From Mucilaginibacter yixingensis (GTDB lineage: Bacteria > Bacteroidota > Bacteroidia > Sphingobacteriales > Sphingobacteriaceae), in the NCBI RefSeq assembly GCF_041080815.1, contig NZ_CP160205.1:3162001-3226000 (forward strand): 64,000 nt of DNA, written 5' to 3'. Made by a program: the position numbers and the translations under genes. Position 1 is the stretch's first letter; every line of letters begins with the position of its first letter. The notes under the pieces were generated by a model that saw only the letters and a list, made by a program, of their open reading frames with translations, did no database searches and had not been told where the DNA came from. Positions 26,709 to 35,928 of this stretch are shown here, one piece after another.

Positions 26709-28394
26709 TTAATCGCGTATTTTAACGGCTTTAGCATCGGCGCCGGATGATAATTTGAGGACTTTGGCAGCCCGGCTTAAATCGCCACCGTCTATTTTGA
26801 TATTGCTGCTTGCGGCACCCTCTACTTCCAGTAAGGTAGTTACCGGGCTCAACACCCGCACGGCACTGGCATAAACATCCCTTGAGCCGATAAAGCGTAA
26901 TAATGATTCTGCCCGCGGCTGGCCCGGTGCACTGAAACCGTTTATTGCGGCATCGTGCACATGGTCTAAAATGAGTGCCGGCCGTTCGTCTGGTTGCTCC
27001 ATTTCAAAGCGCATATCGGTTAGGGTTAAGGCTTTTACGTTGCGTGCATATAAGCCGTAAGCCGGAGGAACTCCAATCTGGTAATATTCTCCTGCTAGCT
27101 TAGGCATGTCTCGCACAGCGCCCTGTTCTGTGGTGCCACCGCCGGGGTAAGTGAGGTGGATGTTATTGAACGAAATATTTTCCATATAAACATCATCCAT
27201 TGAGTTGAGGGTGATGCAGGAGAACATCTCACCGGGGTTATAGTTACTGCTAAACTCAGAATCACGCAGCGGCACCGGCTTTACCACATTGCCATGAATA
27301 TTGCTGAATGAGATATTTTTCACCTTCCCCGGCGCCCTGGCAGCACCTTGCGCCTGGCCGTTCGGTGGACTAATACCAATAGAGATTGGCCCGGTAACAT
27401 CGCGCATAACGATATTAGAGAACGAGATATTTTCAAACCTGCCGCCCGGCGAGCATCTCATTTTTATCGGGCAGCCATAAGTCTCATAGATCAGGCAATT
27501 GGAAATGGTGATATTTTCTGCCTCGCCTCCCCCAAACCTAAAGACCGACCACCGCGTACTGAACGAGCAATTGGTGATGGTTACAAACTTGCAACTGCCA
27601 AACAGCGCACAGGCATCGTCCTGCGTCTGTACATCGCAATTACTCACGTGCACATATTCGCTGGCCACAAAATGGAAACCGTCGTTATTATGTATCACCC
27701 GCCCGCGGATATGCAACCCTTCCAGCTTTACAAACGAGCAGAAGCAAACCCGCACAGAATGGTAAGCGCTATTGAGCAAGAAAACATCGCGCACAGTAAG
27801 ATTTTTACATTGATAAAATAACAGGTGATAAGGCCGGTCATTGCCCCCACGTCCCGATGGCGGCGGCACGCCTTTGGTTGGGCTGCGAAATTGCGCGCCC
27901 TGTCCGTCAATAGTACCGTTACCTTCAATAGTGATATTCTCGGCATTAACGGCAAACAGCAAGCCCACATTGCCATCGTTCATGGTCCAGCCGGTATCCA
28001 GCGGGATGGTTTTGCCGGCGTAGTATTGCTTGCCATCGGCAGTGCCCAGCAGTTTTCCCTGGGCCGACAGATGCAGCGTAACATTACTCTTCAGTTCTAC
28101 CGTACCTATTACAAATACGCCGGCCGGCACCAGCACCGTGCCGCCGTTATGCTTGTTGCAGACATCAATAGCGGCTTGCAACGCGGCGGTGTCAAGCGTT
28201 TTGCCGTCGCCTTTGGCGCCAAAATCACGAATATTGTAAATACCGGTTCCGTTTAATGCGGGCTTGTCATCGGCATTATTTGCCAGTGCCAAGGCCTGAT
28301 GAGGCAAACCGGTAACCAGCGCCGCACCCAAACCGGCAACGGCTACTTTATCAATCCATGCCCTGCGTGATAGTTGATTTTCTGCAGCATTCAT
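26709..28394 (-). CDS. GH28-family glycosidase with Tat-like signal
   Basis: 561 residues from the ATG at 28394 (MNAAENQLSRRAWIDK). An in-frame ATG 33 codons upstream would put an unrelated stretch before the signal and is not preferred. The N-terminus has a twin-arginine-like motif, SRRAWIDKVAVAGLGAALV, then GIYNIRDFGAKGDGKTLDT at the start of a beta-helix. GH28-like landmarks are NNDGFHF and QDDACALFG in the places of the catalytic aspartate motifs. RIK is replaced around IKMRCS, so it belongs to a divergent branch, perhaps an exo- or rhamnogalacturonan-active one. It shares a unit with the PL6-like lyase. Confidence 0.85.
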   Translation of the reverse strand: MNAAENQLSRRAWIDKVAVAGLGAALVTGLPHQALALANNADDKPALNGTGIYNIRDFGAKGDGKTLDTAALQAAIDVCNKHNGGTVLVPAGVFVIGTVELKSNVTLHLSAQGKLLGTADGKQYYAGKTIPLDTGWTMNDGNVGLLFAVNAENITIEGNGTIDGQGAQFRSPTKGVPPPSGRGGNDRPYHLLFYQCKNLTVRDVFLLNSAYHSVRVCFCSFVKLEGLHIRGRVIHNNDGFHFVASEYVHVSNCDVQTQDDACALFGSCKFVTITNCSFSTRWSVFRFGGGEAENITISNCLIYETYGCPIKMRCSPGGRFENISFSNIVMRDVTGPISIGISPPNGQAQGAARAPGKVKNISFSNIHGNVVKPVPLRDSEFSSNYNPGEMFSCITLNSMDDVYMENISFNNIHLTYPGGGTTEQGAVRDMPKLAGEYYQIGVPPAYGLYARNVKALTLTDMRFEMEQPDERPALILDHVHDAAINGFSAPGQPRAESLLRFIGSRDVYASAVRVLSPVTTLLEVEGAASSNIKIDGGDLSRAAKVLKLSSGADAKAVKIRD

Positions 28395-28683
28395 TTTTGT
28401 TATTTTCTTAATTGTTTTATGGCAACCTATCTGTAATAATGTATTGATTGACACATTATTCCGCAGGGTTACTGTTTTAATTGGTAAGCCCAATTACACC
28501 AATTTTCATTGCCCATTAATGAAGCGGATTTGCCAATTATTCTGTGAGATTAGCAAGCCGGGACAAATGGCATCTGCCTATCAATCGCGCTTAATAATAA
28601 GCCAATCCGAAGCATAAACGCTATCATAAAATCACTCACTTTAGCCTTGCAGCATTGCTGTCAACCAATCATTAACTTATTCT
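28395..28683. promoter_or_regulatory. Divergent intergenic region, GH28 / beta-helix protein
   Basis: 289 bases between divergent start codons hold the promoters of both units. I find no convincing TAnnTTTG box, strong hairpin or repeat in it. Confidence 0.35.
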
Positions 28684-30216
28684 ATGAAAATTATTTCGCG
28701 CATCACATTGGCATTGGCCGGTCTGGTTATGCTATCGGCCCCGGCATTTAAGAAACCCACAGAGTGGCAATCAAAATTTGTAACACTTAATGCTGATGGC
28801 AGCCTCACCTACCATGCAGATGAGCAAGGCAATACGCTGCCTGATTTTAGTCTGGTGGGCTATCATCAAAATGACATCCCCCTGCCTACCCTCCCCGTGG
28901 TAAAAACAGTTGAAGCCCCGGCCGGCGGGGATGCACAACAGCTTATACAAGATGCTATAGATGAAGTAGCCCAAAGGCCTGCAGATGCCAGCGGACTACG
29001 AGGAGCAATATTACTTAAACGGGGCACTTATACTATTGCCGGTAAATTATACATCAAAGCCAGCGGCATTGTGCTACGCGGCGAAGGCGATGATAAAAAC
29101 GGCACCCGCATTGTGGCCACAGGCAAAGGCCAGCGCACTTTACTAAATATTGAAGGCGCAGGGAACATAAAACCTGCCGGAGCTAAGGTTGATATAACCG
29201 ATGGTTTTGTGCCTGTTGGCGCCAAGTCATTTCATGTGGCATCAGTAAACGGTTTGACGGTAGGAGAACGCATTATTCTATATCGCCCCAGTACCGCCAA
29301 TTGGATCCACGATTTGAGGATGGACCAGATTCAGGAACGCAAGGGCACCAAACAGTGGCAGGCCGGCGAGTATGATCTGCACTATGAAAGAACCATCACC
29401 CAAATTGAGGGTAACCAAATTTCCATTGACAACCCCGTGGTGATGCAGATGGAAACAAAATATGGTGGCGGCGCCATTTACCCCTACACTTTTGATGGTA
29501 GAATTAAAGAGGTTGGTATAGAAAACATTTGCTTTGAATCTGAATATGCCGGTGATACCGATGAAGACCATGGCTGGATTGCCGTGGGACTGTCAAAAGT
29601 AGAGAACGCCTGGGTAAGAAACGTCACCTCGCGCTACTTTGGTTATGCCTGCGTGAGTACCGAAGACGGATCGCGCAACGTTACGGTGATTGATTGCAAA
29701 TGCCTCGACGCTAAATCTGTCATTACAGGCGGGCGCCGTTATTCTTTTAATAATACCGGCCAACTCAACCTGTTTATGAATTGCCATGCCAAAGATGGAC
29801 GGCACGATTACGTAACCGGCGCCAAGGTTTGCGGTCCGAATGTATTTTACAATTCCACCGCTAAAAATGTACATGCTGACGCAGGGCCACACCACCGCTG
29901 GGCATCGGGCACACTATATGACAATATTATAAGCGACGGCGAAATAAACGTGCAGGATCGCCAATACATGGGCAGCGGGCATGGCTGGTCTGGCGTTACG
30001 CAGATTCTATGGAACTGCACCGCCAAAGCAGCCGCTGTGCAAAAGCCATGGGTAAGTGGCACCAATTACAATATCGGTTTCCACGGCAGGCAAACCGAAG
30101 GCAGCTTTAAAGGCAGGGAAAACGGCGAGTGGGAAGGCCAGAACAAAGACGGCCTGATGCCTTCATCACTCTACATGGCGCAGTATAAAGCCCGCCATCT
30201 GCGCAGCAAAAACTAA
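28684..30216 (+). CDS. Exported right-handed beta-helix protein, candidate uronan-active enzyme
   Basis: 510 residues with a short signal peptide (LALAGLVMLSAPAFK). A pectate-lyase-like beta-helix follows (GAILLKRGTYTIAGKLYIKA, GIVLRGEGDD). The second half has strongly patterned motifs: HGWIAVGLSKVENAWVRNVT, DGRHDYVTGAKVCGPNVF and DAGPHHRWASGTLYDNI, the last of which could hold catalytic His/Arg residues. I cannot place it in a numbered lyase or hydrolase family by eye. It resembles proteins annotated only as pectate-lyase superfamily. It is 18 bases upstream of an altronate dehydratase gene on the same strand, which ties it to galacturonate or altronate metabolism. Confidence 0.7.
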   Translation: MKIISRITLALAGLVMLSAPAFKKPTEWQSKFVTLNADGSLTYHADEQGNTLPDFSLVGYHQNDIPLPTLPVVKTVEAPAGGDAQQLIQDAIDEVAQRPADASGLRGAILLKRGTYTIAGKLYIKASGIVLRGEGDDKNGTRIVATGKGQRTLLNIEGAGNIKPAGAKVDITDGFVPVGAKSFHVASVNGLTVGERIILYRPSTANWIHDLRMDQIQERKGTKQWQAGEYDLHYERTITQIEGNQISIDNPVVMQMETKYGGGAIYPYTFDGRIKEVGIENICFESEYAGDTDEDHGWIAVGLSKVENAWVRNVTSRYFGYACVSTEDGSRNVTVIDCKCLDAKSVITGGRRYSFNNTGQLNLFMNCHAKDGRHDYVTGAKVCGPNVFYNSTAKNVHADAGPHHRWASGTLYDNIISDGEINVQDRQYMGSGHGWSGVTQILWNCTAKAAAVQKPWVSGTNYNIGFHGRQTEGSFKGRENGEWEGQNKDGLMPSSLYMAQYKARHLRSKN

Positions 30217-30234
30217 ATATAAACTACTATAAAC

Positions 30235-31899
30235 ATGTCTCGTTCTACCAAATCCTATTTACAAATACACCCTGACGATAACGTGCTGGTGGCGCTGATT
30301 AACCTCCATAAAGGCGCGCAAATACAACTGAACGGCACCACTTTTGAATTGCTCACAGGAGTATCGGCCAAACATAAATTTACCATCAACGCTTTACAAC
30401 CCGGCGATAGCATTTATATGTACGGTGTACTGGTTGGTAAAGCCACTCAAACTATTACTCAAGGCAGTGCCATTACCACCCAAAACATGCAACATGCCGC
30501 CAATGAATATCGCATGGGCGAACGCAAACTTATTTGGCGACGGCCCAATGTGAGCCAATGGGCCAATCGTTCTTTTATGGGCTATCACCGGGCAGATGGT
30601 TCGGTAGGTACAGCTAACTACTGGGTGGTTATTCCACTGGTATTTTGCGAAAACCGAAACGTGGATGTATTGAAGGATGCCTTACAGGATAAACTTGGCT
30701 ATAAAAAACCTGGTTATTACGAAGCGGATGTGGATTTATTGGTAAAGCTTTACCAATCGGGCCTTTCTGCAGATGATATTTTAAATACGCCGCTGCCGTC
30801 TGTTGAATCGACGGAAGAGGTATCTAATAAGATATTCCCGAACATTGATGGTATTAAATTTTTAACACACGATATGGGTTGTGGCGGCACCCGATTGGAT
30901 TCTGACGCGTTGTGCGGGTTACTGGCAGGTTATATCACTCATCCAAATGTTGCCGGGGCCACGGTATTAAGCCTGGGTTGCCAGCATGCACAGGCCAGCA
31001 TCCTGAAACAGGAAGTATTGAAGCGTGACCCGGCGTTTAGTAAGCCGCTCATCATCCTGGAGCAGCAAAAAGAAGGTACAGAGCAGCAGCTACTGCAAAA
31101 AGCCATTGTAAAAACATTTGCCGGCTTAATAGAGGCCAATAATAATGAGCGCAGGCCAGCGCCCCTGTCTAAACTTTGCATCGGGCTGGAATGCGGAGGA
31201 TCTGATGGCTTTTCGGGCATCTCGGCTAATCCGGCATTAGGCCATGTATCTGACATGCTGGTGGCCCTGGGCGGCTCAGTAATACTGGCTGAATTTCCTG
31301 AGCTTTGCGGTGTGGAGCAGGAGTTGAGTGACCGCTGTACCCACGAAGCCTCGGCCAACCGTTTCATGGAGCTGATGCGCATTTATAATAAACGGGCTGA
31401 AGAAAGCGGCTCGGGGTTCTATGCCAATCCGTCACCGGGCAATATCAGGGATGGGTTAATTACCGACGCCATGAAATCGGCCGGGGCGGCCAAAAAAGGA
31501 GGCAACTCGCCGGTGACCGATGTGCTAGACTACCCGGAGAAAGTAACCAAACCGGGACTGAACCTTTTGTGCACACCCGGCAATGATGTGGAAAGCACCA
31601 CTGCAGAGGTGGCCGCAGGCGCCAACATTGTACTATTCACTACCGGATTAGGCACACCTACCGGTAACCCTGTGGCACCGGTTATCAAGCTCTCTACCAA
31701 CACCAACATTTTTAACCGCATGCCAGATATTATCGATATTAACTGCGGCACCATTGTAGAAGGTACAGAAACTATTGAACAAAATGCCGAACGCATTATG
31801 AACGAGATTATAGCTGTAGCCGGTGGTCTGAGTAAGCCCAAATCAGTATTGTTAGGGCAAGACGATTTCATTCCATGGAAACGCGGGGTATCACTTTAA
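30235..31899 (+). CDS. uxaA: Altronate dehydratase, full-length fused form
   Basis: 554 residues, cytoplasmic. An N-terminal SAF domain (about 1-95, PDDNVLVALINLHKGAQI) is fused to the large GD_AH domain, with RADGSVGTANYW at its start and the conserved cysteine motifs HDMGCGGTR, LSLGCQHAQ and IGLECGGSDGFSG. The C-terminus has NPVAPVIKLSTNT and DINCGTIVEG. The enzyme dehydrates D-altronate to 2-keto-3-deoxy-D-gluconate in the galacturonate pathway. A close relative acting on another aldonate or aldarate is possible. A second, split version is encoded at the right end of the window. Confidence 0.9.
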   Translation: MSRSTKSYLQIHPDDNVLVALINLHKGAQIQLNGTTFELLTGVSAKHKFTINALQPGDSIYMYGVLVGKATQTITQGSAITTQNMQHAANEYRMGERKLIWRRPNVSQWANRSFMGYHRADGSVGTANYWVVIPLVFCENRNVDVLKDALQDKLGYKKPGYYEADVDLLVKLYQSGLSADDILNTPLPSVESTEEVSNKIFPNIDGIKFLTHDMGCGGTRLDSDALCGLLAGYITHPNVAGATVLSLGCQHAQASILKQEVLKRDPAFSKPLIILEQQKEGTEQQLLQKAIVKTFAGLIEANNNERRPAPLSKLCIGLECGGSDGFSGISANPALGHVSDMLVALGGSVILAEFPELCGVEQELSDRCTHEASANRFMELMRIYNKRAEESGSGFYANPSPGNIRDGLITDAMKSAGAAKKGGNSPVTDVLDYPEKVTKPGLNLLCTPGNDVESTTAEVAAGANIVLFTTGLGTPTGNPVAPVIKLSTNTNIFNRMPDIIDINCGTIVEGTETIEQNAERIMNEIIAVAGGLSKPKSVLLGQDDFIPWKRGVSL

Positions 31900-31920
31900 G
31901 CATTAAACAAAACTCCATAT

Positions 31921-31952
31921 AAAAAGGGCTGCTTCATAAAGAGGCAGCCCTT
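31921..31952. terminator. Convergent terminator between uxaA and the small lyase gene
   Basis: A 9-bp perfect stem (AAGGGCTGC / GCAGCCCTT) is flanked by A residues on the left, which give a T-run for minus-strand transcripts. It lies 24 bases past the uxaA stop and 30 bases past the stop of the convergent gene, so it can serve both. Confidence 0.7.
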
Positions 31953-31982
31953 ACTTAAATAAACTGATAAATATGAAAAGGT

Positions 31983-32783
31983 TTATTTTAACTCGGTAAT
32001 CCCGATATCGGCAAAACGGATATCCTCATCCCTGATGTACGACGGACTCTTCAGACTGCGGTAAATGCCCCACTTAGGGCGACAAAAACTCGTACCATCA
32101 CGCCACAGGTCAATATGATCATTACTGTAGGCTAGCAGTACCTTACCATCACTTACCCGTTTTATGGTAATCTGGTAACTGCCCTGGGTATCATAACGCA
32201 GCTTCTCGCTAACCTCAACCCATGTGCCTCTAAAATCTGCCAGCGGCACACCGGTAAGCCGTCCCTGACTACTTGCTTTTGATGCACCGGTATGAATCAC
32301 TTCCAGTTCATCTGGCTTACCATAGCGCGGTGTCAACGTAATGATGGGTGCACCGGCATCGCCATCTCCCGCCTTGATCTGGTGGATATGGGTAAAGGTG
32401 GGTTGTGCTCTAAAATTACTATCGAGCTTAAACTTCCAGGTGTAAACCACCGTTTCGCCGTGCTCGCCTTTTAAATTATGCGCCGATGGACCATAGGTTT
32501 TTATTTCGATACGCTGACGGTCAAAATTCCGGCAGCGGTCGTTATCAATAGTTGCATGGGCATGAAAAACAAATACATTTTCATGAAGCTGATCATCAAA
32601 CTGCTCGGTGATGTGTTTTACCGGGTGCACGCAATCAGGCACCTCACAGGCATCGCCACCCAAAACGCTCGATATATGTTTATAAGCGTCGGCACTGCCA
32701 TTGGCTTTTAATAATACCTGCGCATGCGCCAGGCCATTTATGGCCAGCAAGGTTGTTAAAATAACAGGGGATTTTATTTTCAT
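31983..32783 (-). CDS. Small exported jelly-roll protein, candidate polysaccharide lyase
   Basis: 266 residues with a signal peptide ending NGLAHAQ. The mature part has a pattern seen in jelly-roll lyases (PL7, PL20 and the PF14099 group): RQRIEIKTYGPS (Arg/Glu strand), VVYTWKFKLDSNF, TFTHIHQIKAGDG (His/Gln) and PKWGIYRSL near the C-terminus. That suggests a lyase acting on a uronan, perhaps glucuronan, but family membership is not certain. Last gene of the long minus-strand enzyme run, 11 bases after the GH27 gene. Confidence 0.6.
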   Translation of the reverse strand: MKIKSPVILTTLLAINGLAHAQVLLKANGSADAYKHISSVLGGDACEVPDCVHPVKHITEQFDDQLHENVFVFHAHATIDNDRCRNFDRQRIEIKTYGPSAHNLKGEHGETVVYTWKFKLDSNFRAQPTFTHIHQIKAGDGDAGAPIITLTPRYGKPDELEVIHTGASKASSQGRLTGVPLADFRGTWVEVSEKLRYDTQGSYQITIKRVSDGKVLLAYSNDHIDLWRDGTSFCRPKWGIYRSLKSPSYIRDEDIRFADIGITELK

Positions 32784-32794
32784 TATAACAGTTA

Positions 32795-34342
32795 TTATTT
32801 AGATGGTCGCAGGCTCACCATTACCACGCCGTGCTGGTTAACATTAGCTTTAAACTCATCGGTAAACGCACCAAGGTCTTTCTGGCGCCATAAATCGCGC
32901 ACTATATATTTCCCTTTGATGCCCAGATCGCTCCACTTCAGCACTACCTCTTTGGTGCCTTCATCACCTGTATTGAACAGGCCGGCGGCTTTGGTACCAT
33001 CAAACAAATTTTTAGCCAGTATGCCGGTATCTCCCTGCTGTGCTACCACCGTTGCCTGTTTACCCAGCGGGTCCTGGTTAACAGCCAGTACTTCATCATT
33101 AGTTAACAGGCTGAGGGTAAAATCATCCAATTTTGTTAAATCACACCCCAGCAACAACGGTACCGACATCAGGCACCAGGCACTTACGTGGGTATATTGT
33201 TCATCTGCCGTAAGCATTGATGGTCTGGGCGTTTTGCCCCAGCCAACATAGCCCACAATCATCATATCCGGATCATTCCAGTGGCCTGGCCTGGCCATTG
33301 GCGCCCATTTATCCTGCGAAAGCAAACGTGGCTTTAGGCTTTTCCAGCTATCGCGAATGTCGCCGCCGGTACGCCAGCAATTGGCGTATTTAGACAGATC
33401 GGTAATATGGGCAAATGGCGTGCTGTTTGAAAGACTGTAAACCACATCCCTGCTGGTGGCCCGCATAGCATCATACATAGCTTTGGTTTCGGTAAGCTCG
33501 TTTGGACTCCAGTCATACTTCAGGTAATCAAAACCCCATTTGGCAAACTGTTTGGCATCATTTTCATAAAAAGTGTAAGTGCCAATGGTATACGGAAACA
33601 GTTTTTTGTTGCGTGGCACGTTCTCTTTTGTGGGTGCAAATACTCCTTCGGGGTTATTGGCAGAACCACCCACATGATGCCCATATGATTCTATCCAAGG
33701 CGTTGAATAGATACCGATTTTAAGTCCCATACCGTGCACTTCATCACAAAGCTGCTGCATGCTGGGGAAATTGACAGAATCTGGCAGGATGGATTTTAAC
33801 TCGCCGCCGCGTTTGCCCTGCCAAACATCGTCAACATTCATATAAGTCCACCCGTGGTTAATAAGGCCAGATTTTACCATGGCCCTGGCATTATCAAGCA
33901 CCAATTGCTGGGTAACTTTAGTGGCATAGATGTTCCAACTGTTCCAGCCCATGGGCGGGGTAAGGGCAATTTCCTCTCCTACAATCAGCTTAAAATCTCG
34001 CGTGGCAGTTCCCTTTGCGTTTTTGGCTTTCAGAACGATGTTGTAAGTGCCCGGTTTTGTTACGGCTCCCTGCAATTGCCCGGTTTGTGCATCCAGCTTT
34101 ATACCAGCGGGCAACCCTGCCGCGCTGAAGGAGATTGGCTTTGTGCCGGTTGCCGGAACAGTAAACACCACAGGATGCCCCGGCCGCACGCCGAACACCC
34201 GGGCACCGTTAATTTGCGGCGCCGGTTTTTCTTTAGGCGTGAGGATATATTTTGACAAGCTGTCTGCCCCCTGCGCATTTGCAGTAAGGCTCAATGAGGC
34301 TGCGGCAACAATCAGGCAAAAACTTTTGGCAATGGTTTTCAT
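32795..34342 (-). CDS. GH27 alpha-galactosidase (or beta-L-arabinopyranosidase) with Ig-like N-terminal domain
   Basis: 515 residues with a signal peptide ending LTANAQ. A putative Ig domain (about 43-122, FSAAGLPAGIKLDAQTGQLQ) precedes the GH27 TIM barrel starting TPPMGWNSWN (about 128). The nucleophile Asp is in DYLKYDWSPNE and the acid/base Asp in WRTGGDIRDSW. A C-terminal beta-domain follows. The family removes terminal alpha-D-galactose, and some members take beta-L-arabinopyranose. It lies between a GH29 gene (29 bases upstream) and the small lyase candidate (11 bases downstream), in the same transcription direction. Confidence 0.92.
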   Translation of the reverse strand: MKTIAKSFCLIVAAASLSLTANAQGADSLSKYILTPKEKPAPQINGARVFGVRPGHPVVFTVPATGTKPISFSAAGLPAGIKLDAQTGQLQGAVTKPGTYNIVLKAKNAKGTATRDFKLIVGEEIALTPPMGWNSWNIYATKVTQQLVLDNARAMVKSGLINHGWTYMNVDDVWQGKRGGELKSILPDSVNFPSMQQLCDEVHGMGLKIGIYSTPWIESYGHHVGGSANNPEGVFAPTKENVPRNKKLFPYTIGTYTFYENDAKQFAKWGFDYLKYDWSPNELTETKAMYDAMRATSRDVVYSLSNSTPFAHITDLSKYANCWRTGGDIRDSWKSLKPRLLSQDKWAPMARPGHWNDPDMMIVGYVGWGKTPRPSMLTADEQYTHVSAWCLMSVPLLLGCDLTKLDDFTLSLLTNDEVLAVNQDPLGKQATVVAQQGDTGILAKNLFDGTKAAGLFNTGDEGTKEVVLKWSDLGIKGKYIVRDLWRQKDLGAFTDEFKANVNQHGVVMVSLRPSK

Positions 34343-34371
34343 GTTTAGTTTAATGTGTTTAGAGGGGCTGA

Positions 34372-35796
34372 TTAATCTATTGAACCACTTTTCATTTTTC
34401 CGTTTTGGTCTTTACCGCTTAACACACCTTTTACTTCTACTTTAATAACGGTGGCAATGGCGTCAGGCGCTTTTTGTGGCACATTGATTACCAGCCCTTC
34501 AGCAGTAGCATCGGTTCTAAGTTTGGCACCGCCTTGCAGTAAGCTGACCGAATTAATCTGTGCCTTAACATCAGGCACTATCAGCTTACCATCAGCAGGC
34601 CAGTTAAATACCGATAAGTAAAGCGTAGTATTGCCATTAATAGTTCTACGGGTACAACGGCCCCACTCCAACACTTTCAGCGGACTGGCCTGAGTAGCAT
34701 AAATGGCTTCGCTGTTCACTTTCATCCAATCGCCGATGGCTTTAAGACCTTTGATACTCCCTTCTGGAAATTGCCCCATTGCATCCGGCCCAACGTTAAG
34801 CAGATAATTGCCGCCCTTTGAAGCAATATCAATAAGGTTGTGAATCAATGTTTCAGGCGATTTCCATTTATTATCATAGCTTTTGTAGCCCCAGGTGCCG
34901 TTCATGGTCATGCAGGTTTCCCAATCTTTACCATCCAGTTCGCTCAGGTTAGGGATTTTTTGCTCAGGCGTTTTATAATCGCCGGCGAAGTTGGGTCTTT
35001 TCAGCCTGTCGTTGGTAATAATATTTGGCTGCAGTTTTAATACATCCTGTAGCTTTTGCGCATACTCATCAGTCATGCCGGTTGGGGTATCCCACCATAA
35101 AACAGCTACATCGCCGTAATTGGTAAGTAGCTCTTTTACCTGCGGAACTGCTACGCGATCAATATATTGGCCCATGGTAGAAGTGGTTTGGTATGGGTCC
35201 CAGTGCCCGGCATGCTCAGCCGTATAAGCATCTATGCGTGCCGAATCCGGATTGGCCCAGCCGTCATTAGCAGGTTTGCGTGCCACGGCGCCACCGGGGT
35301 TATTCCAATCTTGCGCCTGTGAATAGTAAAAGCCCAGTTTTATGCCATACTTTTTGCAGGCTGCGGCAAGCGGTTTCAGCACGTCTTTACCATACGTGGT
35401 GGCGTCGGCAATATTCCATTTGCTGGCACTGCTTTTAAACATAGCAAAACCGTCATGGTGTTTGGCAGTTATTACAATGTATTTCATCCCCGCCTCTTTA
35501 GCCATACGTACCCAGGCATCCGGATCATACTTTACCGGGTTAAAGGTTTTGGCTTTGGCCTGATACTCAGCAACCGGTATCTTGCCGCGGTTCATAATCC
35601 ACTCGCCGCCGTGCGCTACTTCATGCCCCCGGTAAACACCGCCCCAAGCCGCATAATCACCCCAGTGGATAAACATGCCGAAACGCGCCTCGCGCCACCA
35701 TTTCATCCGCTCATCGCGGTTTAATTGTTTGCTTTGTGCCATCAAGGCAGCCGGGATGGTTAACAATCCCAGCAGGAAGATTAAAATTCTTTTCAT
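34372..35796 (-). CDS. GH29 alpha-L-fucosidase 1
   Basis: 474 residues with a signal peptide (IPAALMAQS). The GH29 TIM barrel begins WWREARFGMFIHWGDYA and continues with MKYIVITAKHHDGFAMFKS, KYGIKLGFYYSQAQDW and VAVLWWDTPTGM, which holds the likely nucleophile Asp. The C-terminal beta-sandwich is short. It hydrolyses alpha-linked L-fucose. It lies downstream of a second, longer GH29, with only moderate similarity between the two, so they probably take different linkages. It is preceded by a 132-base gap with weak hairpins. Confidence 0.92.
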   Translation of the reverse strand: MKRILIFLLGLLTIPAALMAQSKQLNRDERMKWWREARFGMFIHWGDYAAWGGVYRGHEVAHGGEWIMNRGKIPVAEYQAKAKTFNPVKYDPDAWVRMAKEAGMKYIVITAKHHDGFAMFKSSASKWNIADATTYGKDVLKPLAAACKKYGIKLGFYYSQAQDWNNPGGAVARKPANDGWANPDSARIDAYTAEHAGHWDPYQTTSTMGQYIDRVAVPQVKELLTNYGDVAVLWWDTPTGMTDEYAQKLQDVLKLQPNIITNDRLKRPNFAGDYKTPEQKIPNLSELDGKDWETCMTMNGTWGYKSYDNKWKSPETLIHNLIDIASKGGNYLLNVGPDAMGQFPEGSIKGLKAIGDWMKVNSEAIYATQASPLKVLEWGRCTRRTINGNTTLYLSVFNWPADGKLIVPDVKAQINSVSLLQGGAKLRTDATAEGLVINVPQKAPDAIATVIKVEVKGVLSGKDQNGKMKSGSID

Positions 35797-35928
35797 ATTG
35801 TTTTAAGCTGTATCAAACCGGCAGTAATGCCGTTATTTTATAAGTAATTGGTGCTGTAAATAAGCACTATTTCAAGTCCTATTTTTATATCTAATTAACC
35901 ATTCATTAAAGAATTTTGGCGGCGAATG

